From: Hirudo medicinalis
Taxonomy: Eukaryota > Annelida > Clitellata > Hirudinida > Hirudinidae
Assembly (NCBI GenBank): GCA_011800805.1
Contig: MPNW01000789.1
Coordinates: forward strand, 43,083 to 83,082
DNA: 40,000 nucleotides
Reading direction: 5' to 3'
Part shown: one piece after another, positions 20,566-33,641 of the stretch
Layout: each line of letters begins with the position of its first letter
Numbering within the stretch: position 1 is the first letter of the stretch
Notes under the pieces: generated by a model
Seen by the model: the letters and a program-made list of their open reading frames with translations, nothing else
What the model was told of the DNA's origin: nothing
Database searches by the model: none
Translations under genes and position numbers: made by a program

Positions 20566-22555
20566 TTAGTGAATTATTGAAAATAATGAATTAATTGAAA
20601 CTAGAAATTCAACAAACCGAGTGATCGACGTGCCCTCGAGGGACTTATCCGCGAATGGGGAGCCATCCATGAGGAGGGTATTGAGGGATTGCTGGTGTAT
20701 CATTTCAATGACGTCTTCTTCCTCGACCACCCAGAATGGTGATCCGTCGCCCACCAAGTCCCACACCCAGTCCCACGGATCGTCTGTTGGGGGATATTAT
20801 TTTTATCAGATTAAATTTTAGAAATGTTAATTAGTTATAATTATTATAATAATAATTAATTAAATAAATAATATTAAATAATATAATATTATTATGTAAT
20901 ATTTTATAATAATTAAATATATAATATAATATTAATAATAATAATTATTAATTAATTAATTAATTAATTAATTAATATTAAATAATATAATATTATTATT
21001 ATTATTATTGTTGTTGTTGTTATTATTGTCATCATCATCATCATCGTCGTCGTCGACATCGTCATCGTCATCATTGTAGGATGCATCTGGCAAAACCGCT
21101 TACTTTTTCATCTGTTGTTTTACAAGAACTTTCCAAAAGAACAAAAGTCAAATTTAACAGAATGTCGCACAACATCCCACCTGGGCAGGCCCTCTCGTCC
21201 GATAAATCCCCGCAGTCATTGTAGCCATCGCATATCTTCAACTTGTCCACGCAGTTGCCATTGGGACAGGTTTTCAACCTGCCGCACCCTGGCAAACAAC
21301 TCATTTTAGACTCATTTTAGATTCATTTAAATTATTTAATAAAAAAATAAAAAGTTCAATCGAGGCCCAGAAATCGACATCAATGTTTGCACAGCTTTCG
21401 TGGAACAAAAAGTATTGAAAAAGGAACAGCATCTCTGAGGCTAGGCTTACCGCGCTATATAAATTGACCTGTTATCATTTGTTGTTGATAACGACAACCG
21501 CTGCGTTCAAGTATAATTTATTTTTAGAAATATTTTCCTTACAAAATATTAGCACCGTTTGGCAATTTTACCGATGGCCAAAATATCAGTATATTGAAAA
21601 TTATCGAAAGGCTATCTCACGGGCAAAGCTCTAGTATTAACGATTAAGATTGTTTCATTTCCAATTAATATAAACTTGAACGTAAATATTGAAAATGTCT
21701 TCGTACCCCCACAAAAAATTTCATCAGAACTGTCACCACAGTCGTCATTCCCGTCACACATTTCTCCGTGAGAAACGCAACAGTTTTTGTCCAAGCACTC
21801 TCGGTACATTGGGTTCGAGCAATCTAGGATGTAGTAATTTCAGACATATTTCATAGAATTTAAAATGGATAATCAATTCATTACAACTTAATCCCATAAA
21901 TGTGAATTTTATACGGATAATTAAATTATTGTAACTTAATGCTGTAAAGGTAAATTTTCTTTGAAATCGCTCGAACGATTTCTCTCCTCCTTTCCCGACA
22001 ATGGAAGAATCAACAAACAGTTTTTTTGTCATTCTAAAAAATATTCTCGTCTAACAAAAAGATTAAATCTGCTAAATATAAATTATAATTTAAAATTATA
22101 AGCATTTAAAAAAGACAATCTGCAATGACTTCTTTTGCATTCTCTCTTGAATTTTTTCCGAGCGCATTGAGGTGTGACATCGCAGTATTCCATCTCTTTC
22201 TGACAGGGAACGTCGTAACAGTTGTCTCTGGAGCCTGAAAAGATGCCGTTTAATGGAAAGCTGTGGTCGGAAATAAAAACTGATAAATAAAGTCTGAGTC
22301 ATTGTTACACGACAGAAATAAAAACAATTTTTGATTTCCAATGATTTGAAATGATTTGCAGATGCTTTGACGATGTACAACAGCCTCGACTCAGTTCACG
22401 ATTAATATCGATTGGTGGTTTCACGTTCATAAAATAAATAAAATTCAATAGCACAAAAACATTAAGCAAGCAATTACCCCTATTTTCATCAGCCATTTGG
22501 GAGCTGAACTTTGCAAAAACATACCGAAAGCTAAGGCGACGATGTCAACTCTCAT
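20566..22555 (-). CDS. Secreted-type protein with two LDL-receptor class A repeats
   Basis: Exons 22555-22525, 22234-22130, 21823-21707, 21288-21181 and 20783-20566; phases close and give 192 residues. The order is a short hydrophobic leader ([11 protein letters not shown]), a Cys-rich N-terminal segment ([13 protein letters not shown]...), and a divergent class A repeat (...[16 protein letters not shown]). A canonical class A repeat follows ([28 protein letters not shown]) with six Cys and the Ca-binding DxSDE. The C-terminal region is acidic and Trp-rich ([14 protein letters not shown]). Class A repeats bind Ca and extracellular ligands, so the product probably leaves the cell. The leader is short for a signal peptide, so the true start could be in an upstream exon. 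A donor at 20617 (CG|GTTTGT) means the last exon may splice onward. I do not recognise the family. Confidence 0.65.
20820..21070. repeat. AT-rich TAAT/ATT and ATC tracts in LDLa gene intron
   Basis: Runs of TAAT, ATT, GTT and then ATC/GTC triplets between exons 4 and 5 of the LDLa gene. Several TAATATTA-type palindromes are present. Confidence 0.8.
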
Positions 22556-23636
22556 GTCGTAAATTTAAAAAAAAAACAAATATGATCTGACGCGAAAACA
22601 AAGGTACTAAAATAAGCTAGGAAAATGGCCGAACAGTTTTTGTAGCAATTGGGAAACAGAGATTTTGGCTTGAAGTTGAGAATTTGCTTTACTAAAATAC
22701 AAAGACACGCCCTTCCTGTATCAAGCAATTGCTCCCTCTCAAAGTCGCTTTTTGATTTAAACATGTTCAGCAAGATTTTAGAACTTTATTTATTTATTTT
22801 TTTTTACATTTATTTAAATCCCATTTTAAGTTTAAATTTTATTGTTGGCTCTCGTTTTCGCTTTCTATCTTGTTCGGTTTAATCAGCTAACTTTCACTAG
22901 TAGTTGACGTGAGCGCCTAGATTAAGTAAATAAGATAAATTATTATTTTATTAATTTGTATTAATCGGCACAAAGTAATTTATACCACTAAGTTCCCAAG
23001 TGAGGATATCAACCCCTTCAGTGGGAAAAGAACGTCTTGTAGTGACAAAATGTCGATGGGTTTCAGTTTTAATTTGAGCAGGGTTTCTGAGTTTCGTGTG
23101 ATGCCACCTTATCCACAACGACGATTAACCTATATTCCTTGTTAGGGGCTATTGACCAGTAATCTACCATGTACAAATCTTTATTTCAGATAAAAGTTAT
23201 TTTATTCCACACAATGAATCATGAGAAGAGGGCATGCTGGTCGTATCGGTGAAATACGTCTCATCTAATAATTATTCAGTTTGACACGATCTCAAAAACA
23301 GACCAGTCATCTGAAATCACCAAAATTCCCATACAACAGGGAAGCTGTGGTTCTTAAAACATTCTATACTAAGGTGAGAATGACGCCAGGCGGTCGCAGT
23401 GCTGAGAGTCTCGGATCCTTGTGCGATTATTAAATTATTAAGATTAATTAAAATAAATAAGCTACGATAAGTTTTCGATTAACTGGCATTAATAGCGCGA
23501 CGAACATGTCTGATTATTGATATTCGTTTCGGTGAAGTTGAACTCTCTCAAAAAATATAAAATATTGGCTTGAGTTTCTCATATTTTCGACTCAAAAAGG
23601 AAAAGCAGAAATCTGTAAATTTGTATCTTCATAACG
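22556..23636. promoter_or_regulatory. Divergent intergenic region, LDLa gene and RNF31
   Basis: About 1.1 kb between the start of the minus-strand LDLa gene and the start of RNF31, so it should hold both promoters. No specific control element is recognised. Short ORFs (for example 22552-22773 minus, 22649-22882 plus) are unconvincing. Confidence 0.35.
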
Positions 23637-26545
23637 ATGGCATCGTTGAGCATTAGGAGTAGATTAAGCGAGGATCTCGGAAACGCAGCCAAAAGTCTGA
23701 AAACCATGAAACTTCTCGACAAACTAATCGAAAGGAAGTTGGAATTTGACAAGAAGTATCAGATGGTTAACATGACAGAACTGATAAAAGAAAATTGTCA
23801 GGTTGGACAGATACTTTTGCTTTTTCCAGATATTTTAAACATATGACACATTCTAAAACTTAACATATTCTTAAAGAAATCTAAATAATATGCAATGAGA
23901 ACAATTTTTTGCATTCTTCTTTCAAATAATATTTCACTTAATGAAAAACATGTTATACAGCCAAAATCAATGTTCATTTGATTGACCAAGTTTCTTATTT
24001 CTTTATAAGTAATTCCTGTCATGCCAATTAACAAGTTAGTTTTGTCTAATTGTGGCTTTAATTGTTGCAGACTTTCAAATGTTATCTTTGTGTTGAGCTT
24101 CTCATCATAAACATAGATGGACAGTATTTGAGTTGCTTGTTACAAATGTACCTAACATAAGAACGACCAACATGTCGATCTCTCGTCTGAAGCTCTCTCC
24201 ATGTCAGCGAATTCCAATTAATTCACTTTTCAATCCACTGTACTGTTCGATTGATACATCCAATTCACCAAAATTCTGCTAATCGAGCCACCATGAGCTA
24301 ATCGACATGCCTCTAAAAAAAAAGTGTCTAAATTCCAGTACGAAGACCAGGTGAAGAAAGTCATCGGCTGTTTGGAGGTGCTGGCCAAGTACTGCGAGAA
24401 CCTCCTCAATCCCCAAGCTCTGAGGCCCCACAAGTGGTTGACAATCTCCTTGCACAACCAGATATTCATGGAGAAGGTTCAGCCGATCAAGGTGAGGCGG
24501 TTCAACTTCATCAGTTGTGAAATTGTGAACAAGACTTACGTGTCTAAATAGCATTACCATGTCACTGAGGAAAAGTCTGCCCTTTCCCAACACGTGTGAA
24601 TTACACGTGAGTGACATCGAGTGAACGTAAACACGGGCAGGTTGGCCTATTAACGGACATAGTTTAAAAATGCTTCCGACTAATTTGGACGTAATTACGA
24701 GGAATCGAGACAAATTGAAAATTACCGTCTCGTTCGGCCCGTCCGTCCATCGTGGGTTAACCAGAGCAGAGGGGTTTGATTAGTTTGAAAGTGCAAAATT
24801 ACCTGAAATAATGTGAGATAACTAATACGAAAATTAATATCCATGTGAAACTATTATTCACACAGTTTGAACGCATACGTTGCCGTCGGTTTTCAGTAAA
24901 AGTTCGGCATTATTTTCTCCCTCGTGGCAGGGGGTCTCGGTACTAGCCGATGAAAAAGATGGGACTCGTTTGGCTGGTTTTAGGCACTCATTTTTGGACG
25001 TTTATTTTTGGAGCGGGTGTTCCAGTGGATCGAAGTTAGTTCGATTCACGAGCATCCTGGCGTCAATGACAACAGTTGTCGTCGTGCGACATTTGCGACG
25101 TATTACAGGACAATTTCTCGTGTCCTGGTTACGATTGACGTATTTTGTGTTTCGATTGTAATCAAAAAGTAAATTGAAAGCACGTCGCGGTTAACGTGCC
25201 CTGCTTCCATTCATTCGCATTGAGGGGAAATCCGACCTTTCAAGAGGGGGGAAAGCCAACGATTTCATTCAATCTCGACAACCATCGGCCCAGATCTGGG
25301 GAAATCAAAGCAGACGTATAAAAATAAAAACGACCGCAAAAGGAAGCTCTGTGCGGTCCTGGCAACGACGAAATTCACGCGACTCGTAAAAGTCGTGACG
25401 TGCCTACAAAAGAGACGTGTCTTCCTGTAATTCTTCGGTCGTCCTTTGTGGTAGCTTTAGTTTAAAATTGAATTCAAATTGATCGGCCAAATAAATTGTT
25501 GTCGTCGAGTCTCTGAGTCATTGAGTTGATCTGAAGGACGAGAATAATATTATAATTATCATTGTTTTTATTATATTATATTATTATTATATATGATAAT
25601 TTTATTATTATATTATATTACATTCATATTATATATATTATTATATTATATTATTATATTATATTATTATATATAATAATTATTATTATGAATAATTTTA
25701 AATAGTCGATAAATGAGGCAATAATTACGTCAAAATAACGGCAAGGCATTGCACGACCTCAATTGCGTCGAATGACTTACGTCAGAAAAGTCGATCTTGA
25801 AGAAATGTTAGATTTTTTTGGTCTTTTTTTTTGTTTTGCAAATTATAATTAAAAAAAAAATTACAATAACATGTAATCAAAACTCAAAACTCTTAACTCT
25901 CAAATCGAGTGAAATTTTGTCGAAGCCACGGAAGTTAGATTTACATTTTCGTCGATCTCTTCGAGCCCTGACCACGTGCGACCTTTTGAACTCCAGGGGC
26001 ACAGGAAGATCCTCGAACAGATCGGGTACAAGAGGGAGGAGAGGGGCTGTCTGATCCACGAGGGGGAAGATGATTTGAACGTCTATGTCGTCGCCCAGGT
26101 AGGTCTTCCCTGCAATGCTGGTTTGGTGTTTGGTCGGCTTGATGTGTAGACTTCCTTGTGATGTTACCTGGTTTAATAGGTAAACTTAACTACTAGTTAG
26201 GTGATTGGCTCAAAGTTCAAAAAACATTGGAAGTTGTTTTGCAATAATTTATACGAGCACGACGAAATGACTGCTTTCACGACGTCGCTGTCATTGGGAT
26301 CACGGTGATGGTGATTGATTAACGATGTGAATGTTATGAAGACAAATATTATTTTAGGTTTACCTGGAACTCAAGGCCATCCAACAGGAGCTGAAGCTGT
26401 GGGTAGAAGGGAAGCATCCTTTCCGAGAACTGTTCGAAGGACTCTTAGACAGGTGATTGCCTGGACAGGTGATTGCATGGACAGGGGATTGCATTCACCT
26501 GCTGAACCTTCATAAGTGGAAAATGTTTCTATGACCTTCCAGATA

Positions 26546-26592
<47 letters not shown>

Positions 26593-29500
26593 GGTGATGA
26601 TGATGATGATGTTGATGGAAATGACAAAAATATTTATTCTTTCTATAAGCTTCAACATCACTCTGACGCCAGAGAATGCCAAGCTCTTCCTGAAGCAGCA
26701 TAAAGAAGAAAACCAAAAGTCACAACAACAACAACAACCTGCTCCTCCCTCTGTCGAAGGCAAAGGACCCGGAAGCCTGATCAAACAAAGCATCAAACGG
26801 GCACCCAGCAAGCAATTCAACGGCAACAGGAGCAAATGTGCCATCTTTGAAATGGATGCTCACAGACCCGACAAGAGCAAGACCGATTCGGAGACGATAA
26901 AAAGGAGGCCGGTCATCTTCAACACCTACAGCACCCTATTGGTTTCGAACTGGGTTTGCGACCACTGCACGGCAGAGAACGAACACGGGGATAAGCCCTG
27001 CCGGATGGGCGACAGACCGAACGTGTCCGACCTGCAGATGCCCTCCCGAAAGCTGCCTCATACCTGCCAAGTTTGCTTCAAGACGACCGATGTCTTTTGC
27101 CCCCTGGAAATCACCTTATTGACACAGGTGTGTGGGTCGACGGTGTTGTTGTTGGTGATGACGTCCACCAGCTTGTTACTTGTAATTTTGTAGGTACATT
27201 TTTTTTTATTCCATCGTCGGTAACGTTGCCGACATCGTTGCAATTACTATCTTTGTCGTCATCATGTCCTCCAACTGGGATGTTCCATCAACTGAAACAA
27301 CATTATCATCACTTCTCCATCGTCATCATCATCATCAGCATCAGCATCATCATCAAAATCATTCTTCAGGCAAGGAAATCCATAATGCCCGAGGGAGCTG
27401 GTCTTCCTCCACTTCCATGTCATGAAGTCGACATCGACGAGGGGGCTTTGGACTTGGGGATGAACGGTGATTTCAATTCGAAGATGAGGAGGATTCAGTC
27501 GAGGAAAGCACACGAAACCAAGCTCCTTTGGAACAACAGACTTTTGCATTTCATAAAGGTTCTTAAAAATTATTATTATTATTATTTAAGAGGATATTTC
27601 AGTTAGTAATAATTTAATTTCAATTACTCGATATTAATTTGACTGTAATGCATTAGCACAGGGGCAGGCAGCTTCATCTGGAATTTCTGAAAGTTGAAAA
27701 ATTGTTTAATTTGTTATCATAATTATTATTATTATTAATTTATTTGTTACTTAATCACTTGTCTAATTGGCCGAGTGATGTCAGTTCCAAATTCCTCGGC
27801 AGATTCTTCACGAAGAGGTCGGCCAGTTGCCCGAGGAAGAGATCCAGTTCCTCTTCACCAAGCTGCAATCCAAGCTGTCGTCCGATCCGGTCAATCTGAT
27901 CCTTCAGAACTTCAACCTTGCTGTTTTCGAGGTCCTCAGAGAATGGAAAGAGGCCGAGGAGAAGACTTTGGGCTTGCTCAAGCACCACAAGGTTTTCATG
28001 GACAAGACCGAGGGAGAGGGATCGGTGATGCTGATCCGGGCCTGCCTCACCGAGTCTTCCGGTAACCCGTGCTCGGCTTTCCAGAAATTCATGGAGAAGT
28101 GGAAGAATCTGGTTAGTTGTGGTTAATTATTTTTATAATTTATTTGTAGTTGAATTTGCATGGCTGCTTGAATTATAAGTTACTATTGTCTTAAACCACT
28201 TTGCATTGTTGCTGTTATTATTGTTGTTGTTCTTACTCGTATTTTTTCTTTCATTTTCATTGTAATCACTCTTTTAATTTATGGTAACAGTTTTCTTGAT
28301 AATGATGTTTTATACGTTTTAGTGACAGTTTCAAGTAATAAACTACGAATGATGATGGTGATGATAATAATTAAAAATAATGACAATAATGGGAACAGCA
28401 TTAACAATGCAACGACGTTAACAACAACAACAACAATAATAACAACAGCAAATTAATTCCCAACAACCCCAGCTCCAGGCCTTGAAGGAGGAGTGCTCCA
28501 TTCCCGATCTGTCCGACAAGGACTACAGCGACGTCCTTTTCAAATGTGGAGGGGTCATCGAAGAGGCCAAGGTGTGCCTCATCAAGAACAGGTACACCTA
28601 CGTCATCTGGGGTCAAGAGGGCACGAGCTTGGAGGTGGCAAACGACCTTTACAGAGATGCGAGGCTCTTCGACCCCCTCATTAACAGGGCCGTCAGGGAT
28701 AAGAATGTACCTCTCGATGTGAGTGCTTTGCCTTTCGTGTTTTGCTTTTTTTTAGCATTTACAAAGTGAAAATGCACTTTGTGTTGATCAAATGCTCGTA
28801 TAGATGATGTAATTATAATATAATTATTAACTCAAAACCTCAAAAAAAAAAAAAATTATACATATTATTTGTTGATATGAGTATAATTTAATTTGATTAT
28901 AATATGGATTATAATTATGTGCTTGAGATTCGGGGCAGTGATATTGGTTACGATGCTCATCACTTAAAAAAAAAAGGAGTCCTTTCTAGGGCATCAAAAG
29001 TTGAAGCTATAAAAACACTGTCAGGGTATCTAATGATGATGATGATGATGATGATGATGATGGTGGTGATGATGATGATGATGATGATAATAATAATAAT
29101 AATGATAATAACAATAATAATAACGATAATCTTCATGTCGCCTTCAGAAGCGTGTCCGCATGTTGATGTGTGAATGCGACATCGACGACGCACAGCTGGC
29201 CAAGCAGGCCGTCGGGCTCATGGACTCCTCGACCGACGGCGTGGACTTGTGCATCGTGGATTTCTTGGAAGCCCTTGAAAAGAACTCCATCAAGGAAGCA
29301 GGGAAGCAGCTGATGAAGGACTGCCCCATTTGCATTACAAGCAAGCCCTTAAGATCGGTTAGGTATTTTGTTTTTTGGCTCTTAAACTTGAACTTGTAGT
29401 ATGGTAGCACCATAACCCCCCCTGATGTTTGTGCTTAAGGCAATTATTACTTATAATATTATAATAATAATATAATATTACTTATTTGTAAGTAAACATG

Positions 29501-30036
29501 TTATTATTGTTAGCATCACTTTTATTATTTTGTGTGAATAGTGAATAGTTTGAATATGAATTTCACCAGAGAAATTAATTTATAGGGGCACAAAAGACAC
29601 TTTTGAGCTGCTGTATAAAAATGTCTTGAATGATTAATCGGCCATTGGCATTCACTCGTTTTCAAAGCTGATTTTGCCACAAAACATGCGTAGTGCGTTT
29701 TCTATAAGCTAAACCTTCTTAAAATCCAGTTCCTGAAAATGCCAAAGTGTGGCTGCGCAGTGTGCAGGCAGTGCATCAAGACCCACTTCGAGATCAAAAT
29801 CAAGGAGGAGAGCATCGCATCAATCGTCTGCCCATTGTGCTCGAGGCCGAAAATCGACGACAGCTACACAGATCTGGACTTCTTTGCTCCGCTCACAAAA
29901 CTGGTGAGGAGACCGTGCAAGGGCGCAAGAGCGTCTCTTTTCCAACTGCATTCATGCACCAATAATTTGTCTCTGGGGAAGACCATTTCCTAAGCCTTAT
30001 TTTTGGTATTGTTCCAGTGGAACCCAATATGCCACC

Positions 30037-30085
<49 letters not shown>

Positions 30086-30103
30086 TAATTAATAATAATN
30101 TTC

Positions 30104-30138
<35 letters not shown>

Positions 30139-32096
30139 TATTATTATTATTATTATTAACCTGAAAGCATGTGTCAGGGAACCCAGCCTCCACTGCCAGG
30201 GATCACCCTATGATAGGGATGCTATATATAAATAGTAGATCACTTAAACAGTGCCTCCTCATCCTATTCAAATACATAAGGCACTCAAAATATCAGCTAA
30301 ATACAAAGCAATGTCTTTTAAGAGTCTCTGTGCTTCCAGAGGAATTAAGTTCAAATTTGATTCTGGAACGATAAGTTACTTTCAATTCCAACTGCTTTTC
30401 CAGCTCTCCAACATTTTGGACGAGAGTTTGGTGAGTACGTTGGGGAAGAAGTTGGCCATGTGGACCTTGAAGGACGAGAGGGTCATCCACTGTCCCTGGG
30501 TGAGTGACTTCGTGAATTATGGAATGATCGGTGAATTATGTAATTCCGAGTGAATCATAAATGCACTTCTATGGTTATAAATTGGTCTCATGCTTGGAGC
30601 ACTTTAGACATAAAAGATGTATTTATCCACAAATATTTTTCCAAGCAATTAAGAAAACATCTTCATCAGTCTGCTTCGACCTATCGATCGTTTGTCGTTT
30701 TTTTCTAAGATAAATTCTTTCGTGTAATCTAGAATTGCGGGGAGCAGTTCACGGTGGACAACATCTTCCTTAAGGTCGTCAAGTGCCCCAACTGCATGAG
30801 GTCCCTCTGCTTGGACTGCTTGAACAAGGCAAGCTGCTTATTGTTGATTAGTGGAAAATATTCAATTCAAAAGTCAACAGAGGAGCTGTCGTGTTGTAAT
30901 TGGTATTGTATTGTATTGTATTGTATTGTATTGTATTGTATTGTATAATTGCACTGCTAATGTTTATTTATTTTCTTCCAGACTTTTACTGCCAGTGTTC
31001 ACCATTGGCAGTCATTTTTGTGACTGGAGCAACGATTATTGCACTACAGCAATGTCGTCTTAGTAACTGTATTATTATTATTATATATTATATATATATA
31101 AATATATATATTATATATCATTATATATAATTATTATATATAATAATTCATAATTTTATTATATATTTTATATCATTACATATATTTATTATTATTAATA
31201 ATAATAATAGTATAGTAATATTTCAATTCCAATTCGTTAATTTCAGTGGGAAAACAATAGACATGACTGTAGCAGCAGCCACAACGAATTTCGAGATCTC
31301 AACTTGAAATGCAAGTATTTGGAAGCCTTCATTAACGACAAACTCGTCCGTCATAGTCGACTTTATTGCTGTTGTTTTTCTCTCCTCTCGCCCGGTAAAA
31401 GCCGAATCCCGGGCACCGCCGGTGCTCTCCGAGGTCCACTCGAACCCCGTCCGCGCCCTATCCCGACCCTCGGTCCTTTTATTAATGGCGTTAATTTTTG
31501 TTGGGTAACTTAGTTATTTTAGACACCTTGGATGTTAGGCACAGGGTTTCCTATAAATTCGATAATAATATTATAATAATTAATAATATTATTATATATA
31601 TTATATTATAATAATTAATAATAATAATATTATCGAATTATTAATTATAATTAATAATTATAATAATTAATTTATAACAATTAATAATATTATTACTATG
31701 GAATTATTAATTATTATAAATTATTATAATATTATTATCAAATTTATTGTTGTTAACATTTCCCTGGTTGACCCTCCTATATGACCATCTCTCCTTCCTC
31801 TCCTAACAGCTTGCCCGAAATGCAGGCAGCCTTTCTATCTGGTCAAGGGTGGTTGCCTCCACATGCAGTGCACCAACTGCGTCCATGAATTTTGCGTGGA
31901 GTGCGGGAAGCCCTTCATGAGGAAGGTCGGTGTTTGGTGAATTTTTAAACTTCTGATTTTTTTCAATTTCTGAATGTTGCACACATTCTCTTACTTGCCG
32001 CTGGATTACATTCCGAGGCTAACATCAGAAAAAACGTAAAGGATTACTTGCTTTTCAAATTGTTCGTTGTGAGGTGTTTGACAGTACTGATATTTA

Positions 32097-32128
<32 letters not shown>

Positions 32129-33641
32129 GAGTAATAATAATAATAAGAGTAATAATAATAATAAGAGTAATAATAATAATAACAGTAATATTAATAACAA
32201 TAATAATAATAATAACAATAATAATAATCTATCAGCCTATTATAATTACATCTAAGGAGTCTTACATCTCACAATGAATCCACCAATCAAATACCAATCC
32301 ACCCCTGCACGCCACATCATCATTGCCCCCTTCCATCCAGGGATGCAACCACACAGAGGAACGGTTAAACATGGGCCTTCACTGCCATCATCCCAGGAAC
32401 TGCCATTTCTACATGAGGGACAGACCCGCCAAAGAGCTGCTGGAGCTGCTACAGGTAGAGGCGTCTCAAAATGTTGATGATAGTCATCTTCATCATCGTC
32501 GTCGTCGTCATCATCATTGTCATCATTATTATTGTATTGTCATTACTATGTAGTAGCAATGAAGCCATGTTGATGATGTTAGCGATGACGGTAACATCGA
32601 GGATTTTCATTTTAGCATTATGGGGTGAAAATCCCCGAGGATCCTTTGACAAAGCAAGCCACATCTCTGCCGCCACCCATTCTGGTTTCGTCACCAGGCC
32701 TGAACATTGTGCCGACTTTAAAGAGGAGCCAATCCGTGTGCCTGAGTCCGATCCAAAAGATGGACTCGGGGTCTGAGGAAATCTGCGGGAAAGATCTCTT
32801 CCACGAGGAGCTGCAACTCTGCTGGTAGGGGTCGCGATGATGATGATGATCATTTAAATTCATTCGTTCGTTCATCCGTTCATTGATGACTTCGAGGATA
32901 AGGGTGGCTACGATCATACTGTTCTCAGTGGTGGTGGTTGATGATGATGATGATTGCAGGGCATCATCGCACCTGTCGAAGATTATCCGACCTAATTTGA
33001 TTGATGTCAACTTTTGTCTCCGCAGTATTCACTTTGTGGAGTACCTGTGCAACATCATCTTGCACAACGGGCTCGACCCTGCATACATAATGACTGAGGA
33101 GGAGCTCAGGTCTTTCTTGACAAAACACCAGGTCAAAGTACCGAGCAGGTCTGAAGTCTCTGGAGACTATCGGACAAAGCTGATCGAGGTGCGTGACTGT
33201 CCTCTGAACTGATGAATAATAAAAACTGTAATGACAATAATAATAATAATAATAATAGTAATTTCTAATAATAATGATAATAATTCATCAATATTATTAT
33301 TGTTGTTATTATTATTGTTGTTGTTAATAAATTATAACAATCACATCCTCTGCAGCCAGTAAAATGAGATGTAAGCAATACTCTACAAGTTGCAGCATTG
33401 CGTTATTACAATACCTTGTCTAATTCCTCCCCATACAAATCTCTACAAATCATTATTCCCCCCTCAGATTGTACAGGTTCAAATCCCACTGAATAACCAT
33501 CGTCCGACGTCGTCCGTATTTCCAAGTTCCCCTCCCTCTATGCCTTCCAGGCCGACCAATGAAAGCACCGGTTCGAGCCAGCCCGCGGCAACGGCGAATC
33601 AAGTGGTCGTCAGGCGAAATCGCAAGTCCCATGGGTCGTGA
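23637..33641 (+). CDS. RNF31: RNF31/HOIP, RBR E3 ligase making linear ubiquitin chains
   Basis: Catalytic subunit of LUBAC, which builds Met1-linked ubiquitin in NF-kB and cell-death signalling. Exons: 23637-23801, 24339-24491, 25997-26098, 26358-26452, 26650-27127, 27370-27558, 27785-28111, 28473-28718, 29148-29357, 29730-29903, 30404-30499, 30733-30828, 31247-~31349, 31810-31925, 32341-32454, 32616-32824, 33026-33188 and 33468-33641; about 1,069 residues, human 1,072. An N-terminal PUB domain spans exons 2-4, then a Cys-rich zinc-finger-like part (WVCDHCTAENEHGDKPC) and helical UBA-like segments. RING1 runs from CPIC to CPLC (exons 9-10), and the IBR follows (exons 11-13). RING2 (exon 14) has CPKCRQPFYLVKGGCLHMQC, with the catalytic Cys near residue 827. 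The C-terminal linear-chain determining domain includes HCHHPRNCHFYMRD, ICGKD and YLCNIILHNGLDPA. Exon 7 may start at 27803, and the exon 13 end is uncertain (31349 or 31355). Confidence 0.93.
24560..25996. other. Large RNF31 intron 2 with a CpG-rich stretch
   Basis: The intron holds about 700 bp (24730-25480) of distinctly higher GC and CpG content than other introns, then an AT palindromic block at 25545-25690. The PUB domain is continuous across the flanking exons, so no coding exon is missing. A 93-codon ORF (24880-25161) has no recognisable motif. Confidence 0.5.
26535..26620. repeat. GAT/GGT triplet tract in RNF31 intron 4
   Basis: GAT repeats with a GGT core just upstream of exon 5. 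Readings as poly-Met or poly-His are artefacts. Confidence 0.85.
29030..29130. repeat. GAT then AAT triplet tract in RNF31 intron 8
   Basis: GAT repeats grade into AAT/AAC repeats, ending about 20 bp before the exon 9 acceptor. Confidence 0.85.
30038..30160. repeat. Inverted AAT/ATT tract with N in RNF31 intron 10
   Basis: About 60 bp of AAT repeats, an N at 30100, then about 55 bp of ATT repeats. The two arms are reverse complements and could form a long hairpin. Confidence 0.85.
30829..31246 (+). other. GC-AG intron 12 of RNF31
   Basis: Exon 12 ends AACAAG and the intron begins GCAAGC, the standard GC-donor consensus AG|GCAAG. It ends TTTCAG before TGGGAAAAC. Splicing here keeps frame and joins CLDCLNK to WENNRHDC, matching the IBR end of HOIP. 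No GT donor in the neighbourhood does so. The intron contains a pentanucleotide GTATT array (30901-30945) and TATATA palindromes. Confidence 0.75.
30901..30945. repeat. GTATT pentanucleotide array
   Basis: About eight copies of GTATT in RNF31 intron 12. A short reverse-complement run (CAATA) is present at about 39262-39280. Confidence 0.9.
31558..31745. repeat. AT-only palindromic block in RNF31 intron 13
   Basis: About 190 bp almost purely A and T with nested TAATATTA and AATTATT inverted segments. It is a likely hairpin-forming, mutation-prone tract. Confidence 0.75.
32098..32230. repeat. AAT/AAG triplet tract in RNF31 intron 14
   Basis: AAT repeats interrupted at intervals by AAGAGT and AACAGT. 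The reverse strand reads as poly-Leu, an artefact. Confidence 0.85.

Noticed and set aside
24880..25161. 93-codon ORF inside RNF31 intron 2
   Set aside because: No motif, and the PUB domain reads continuously without it.
26510..26716. Poly-His ORF on the minus strand
   Set aside because: Antisense of a GAT/GGT tract next to RNF31 exon 5.
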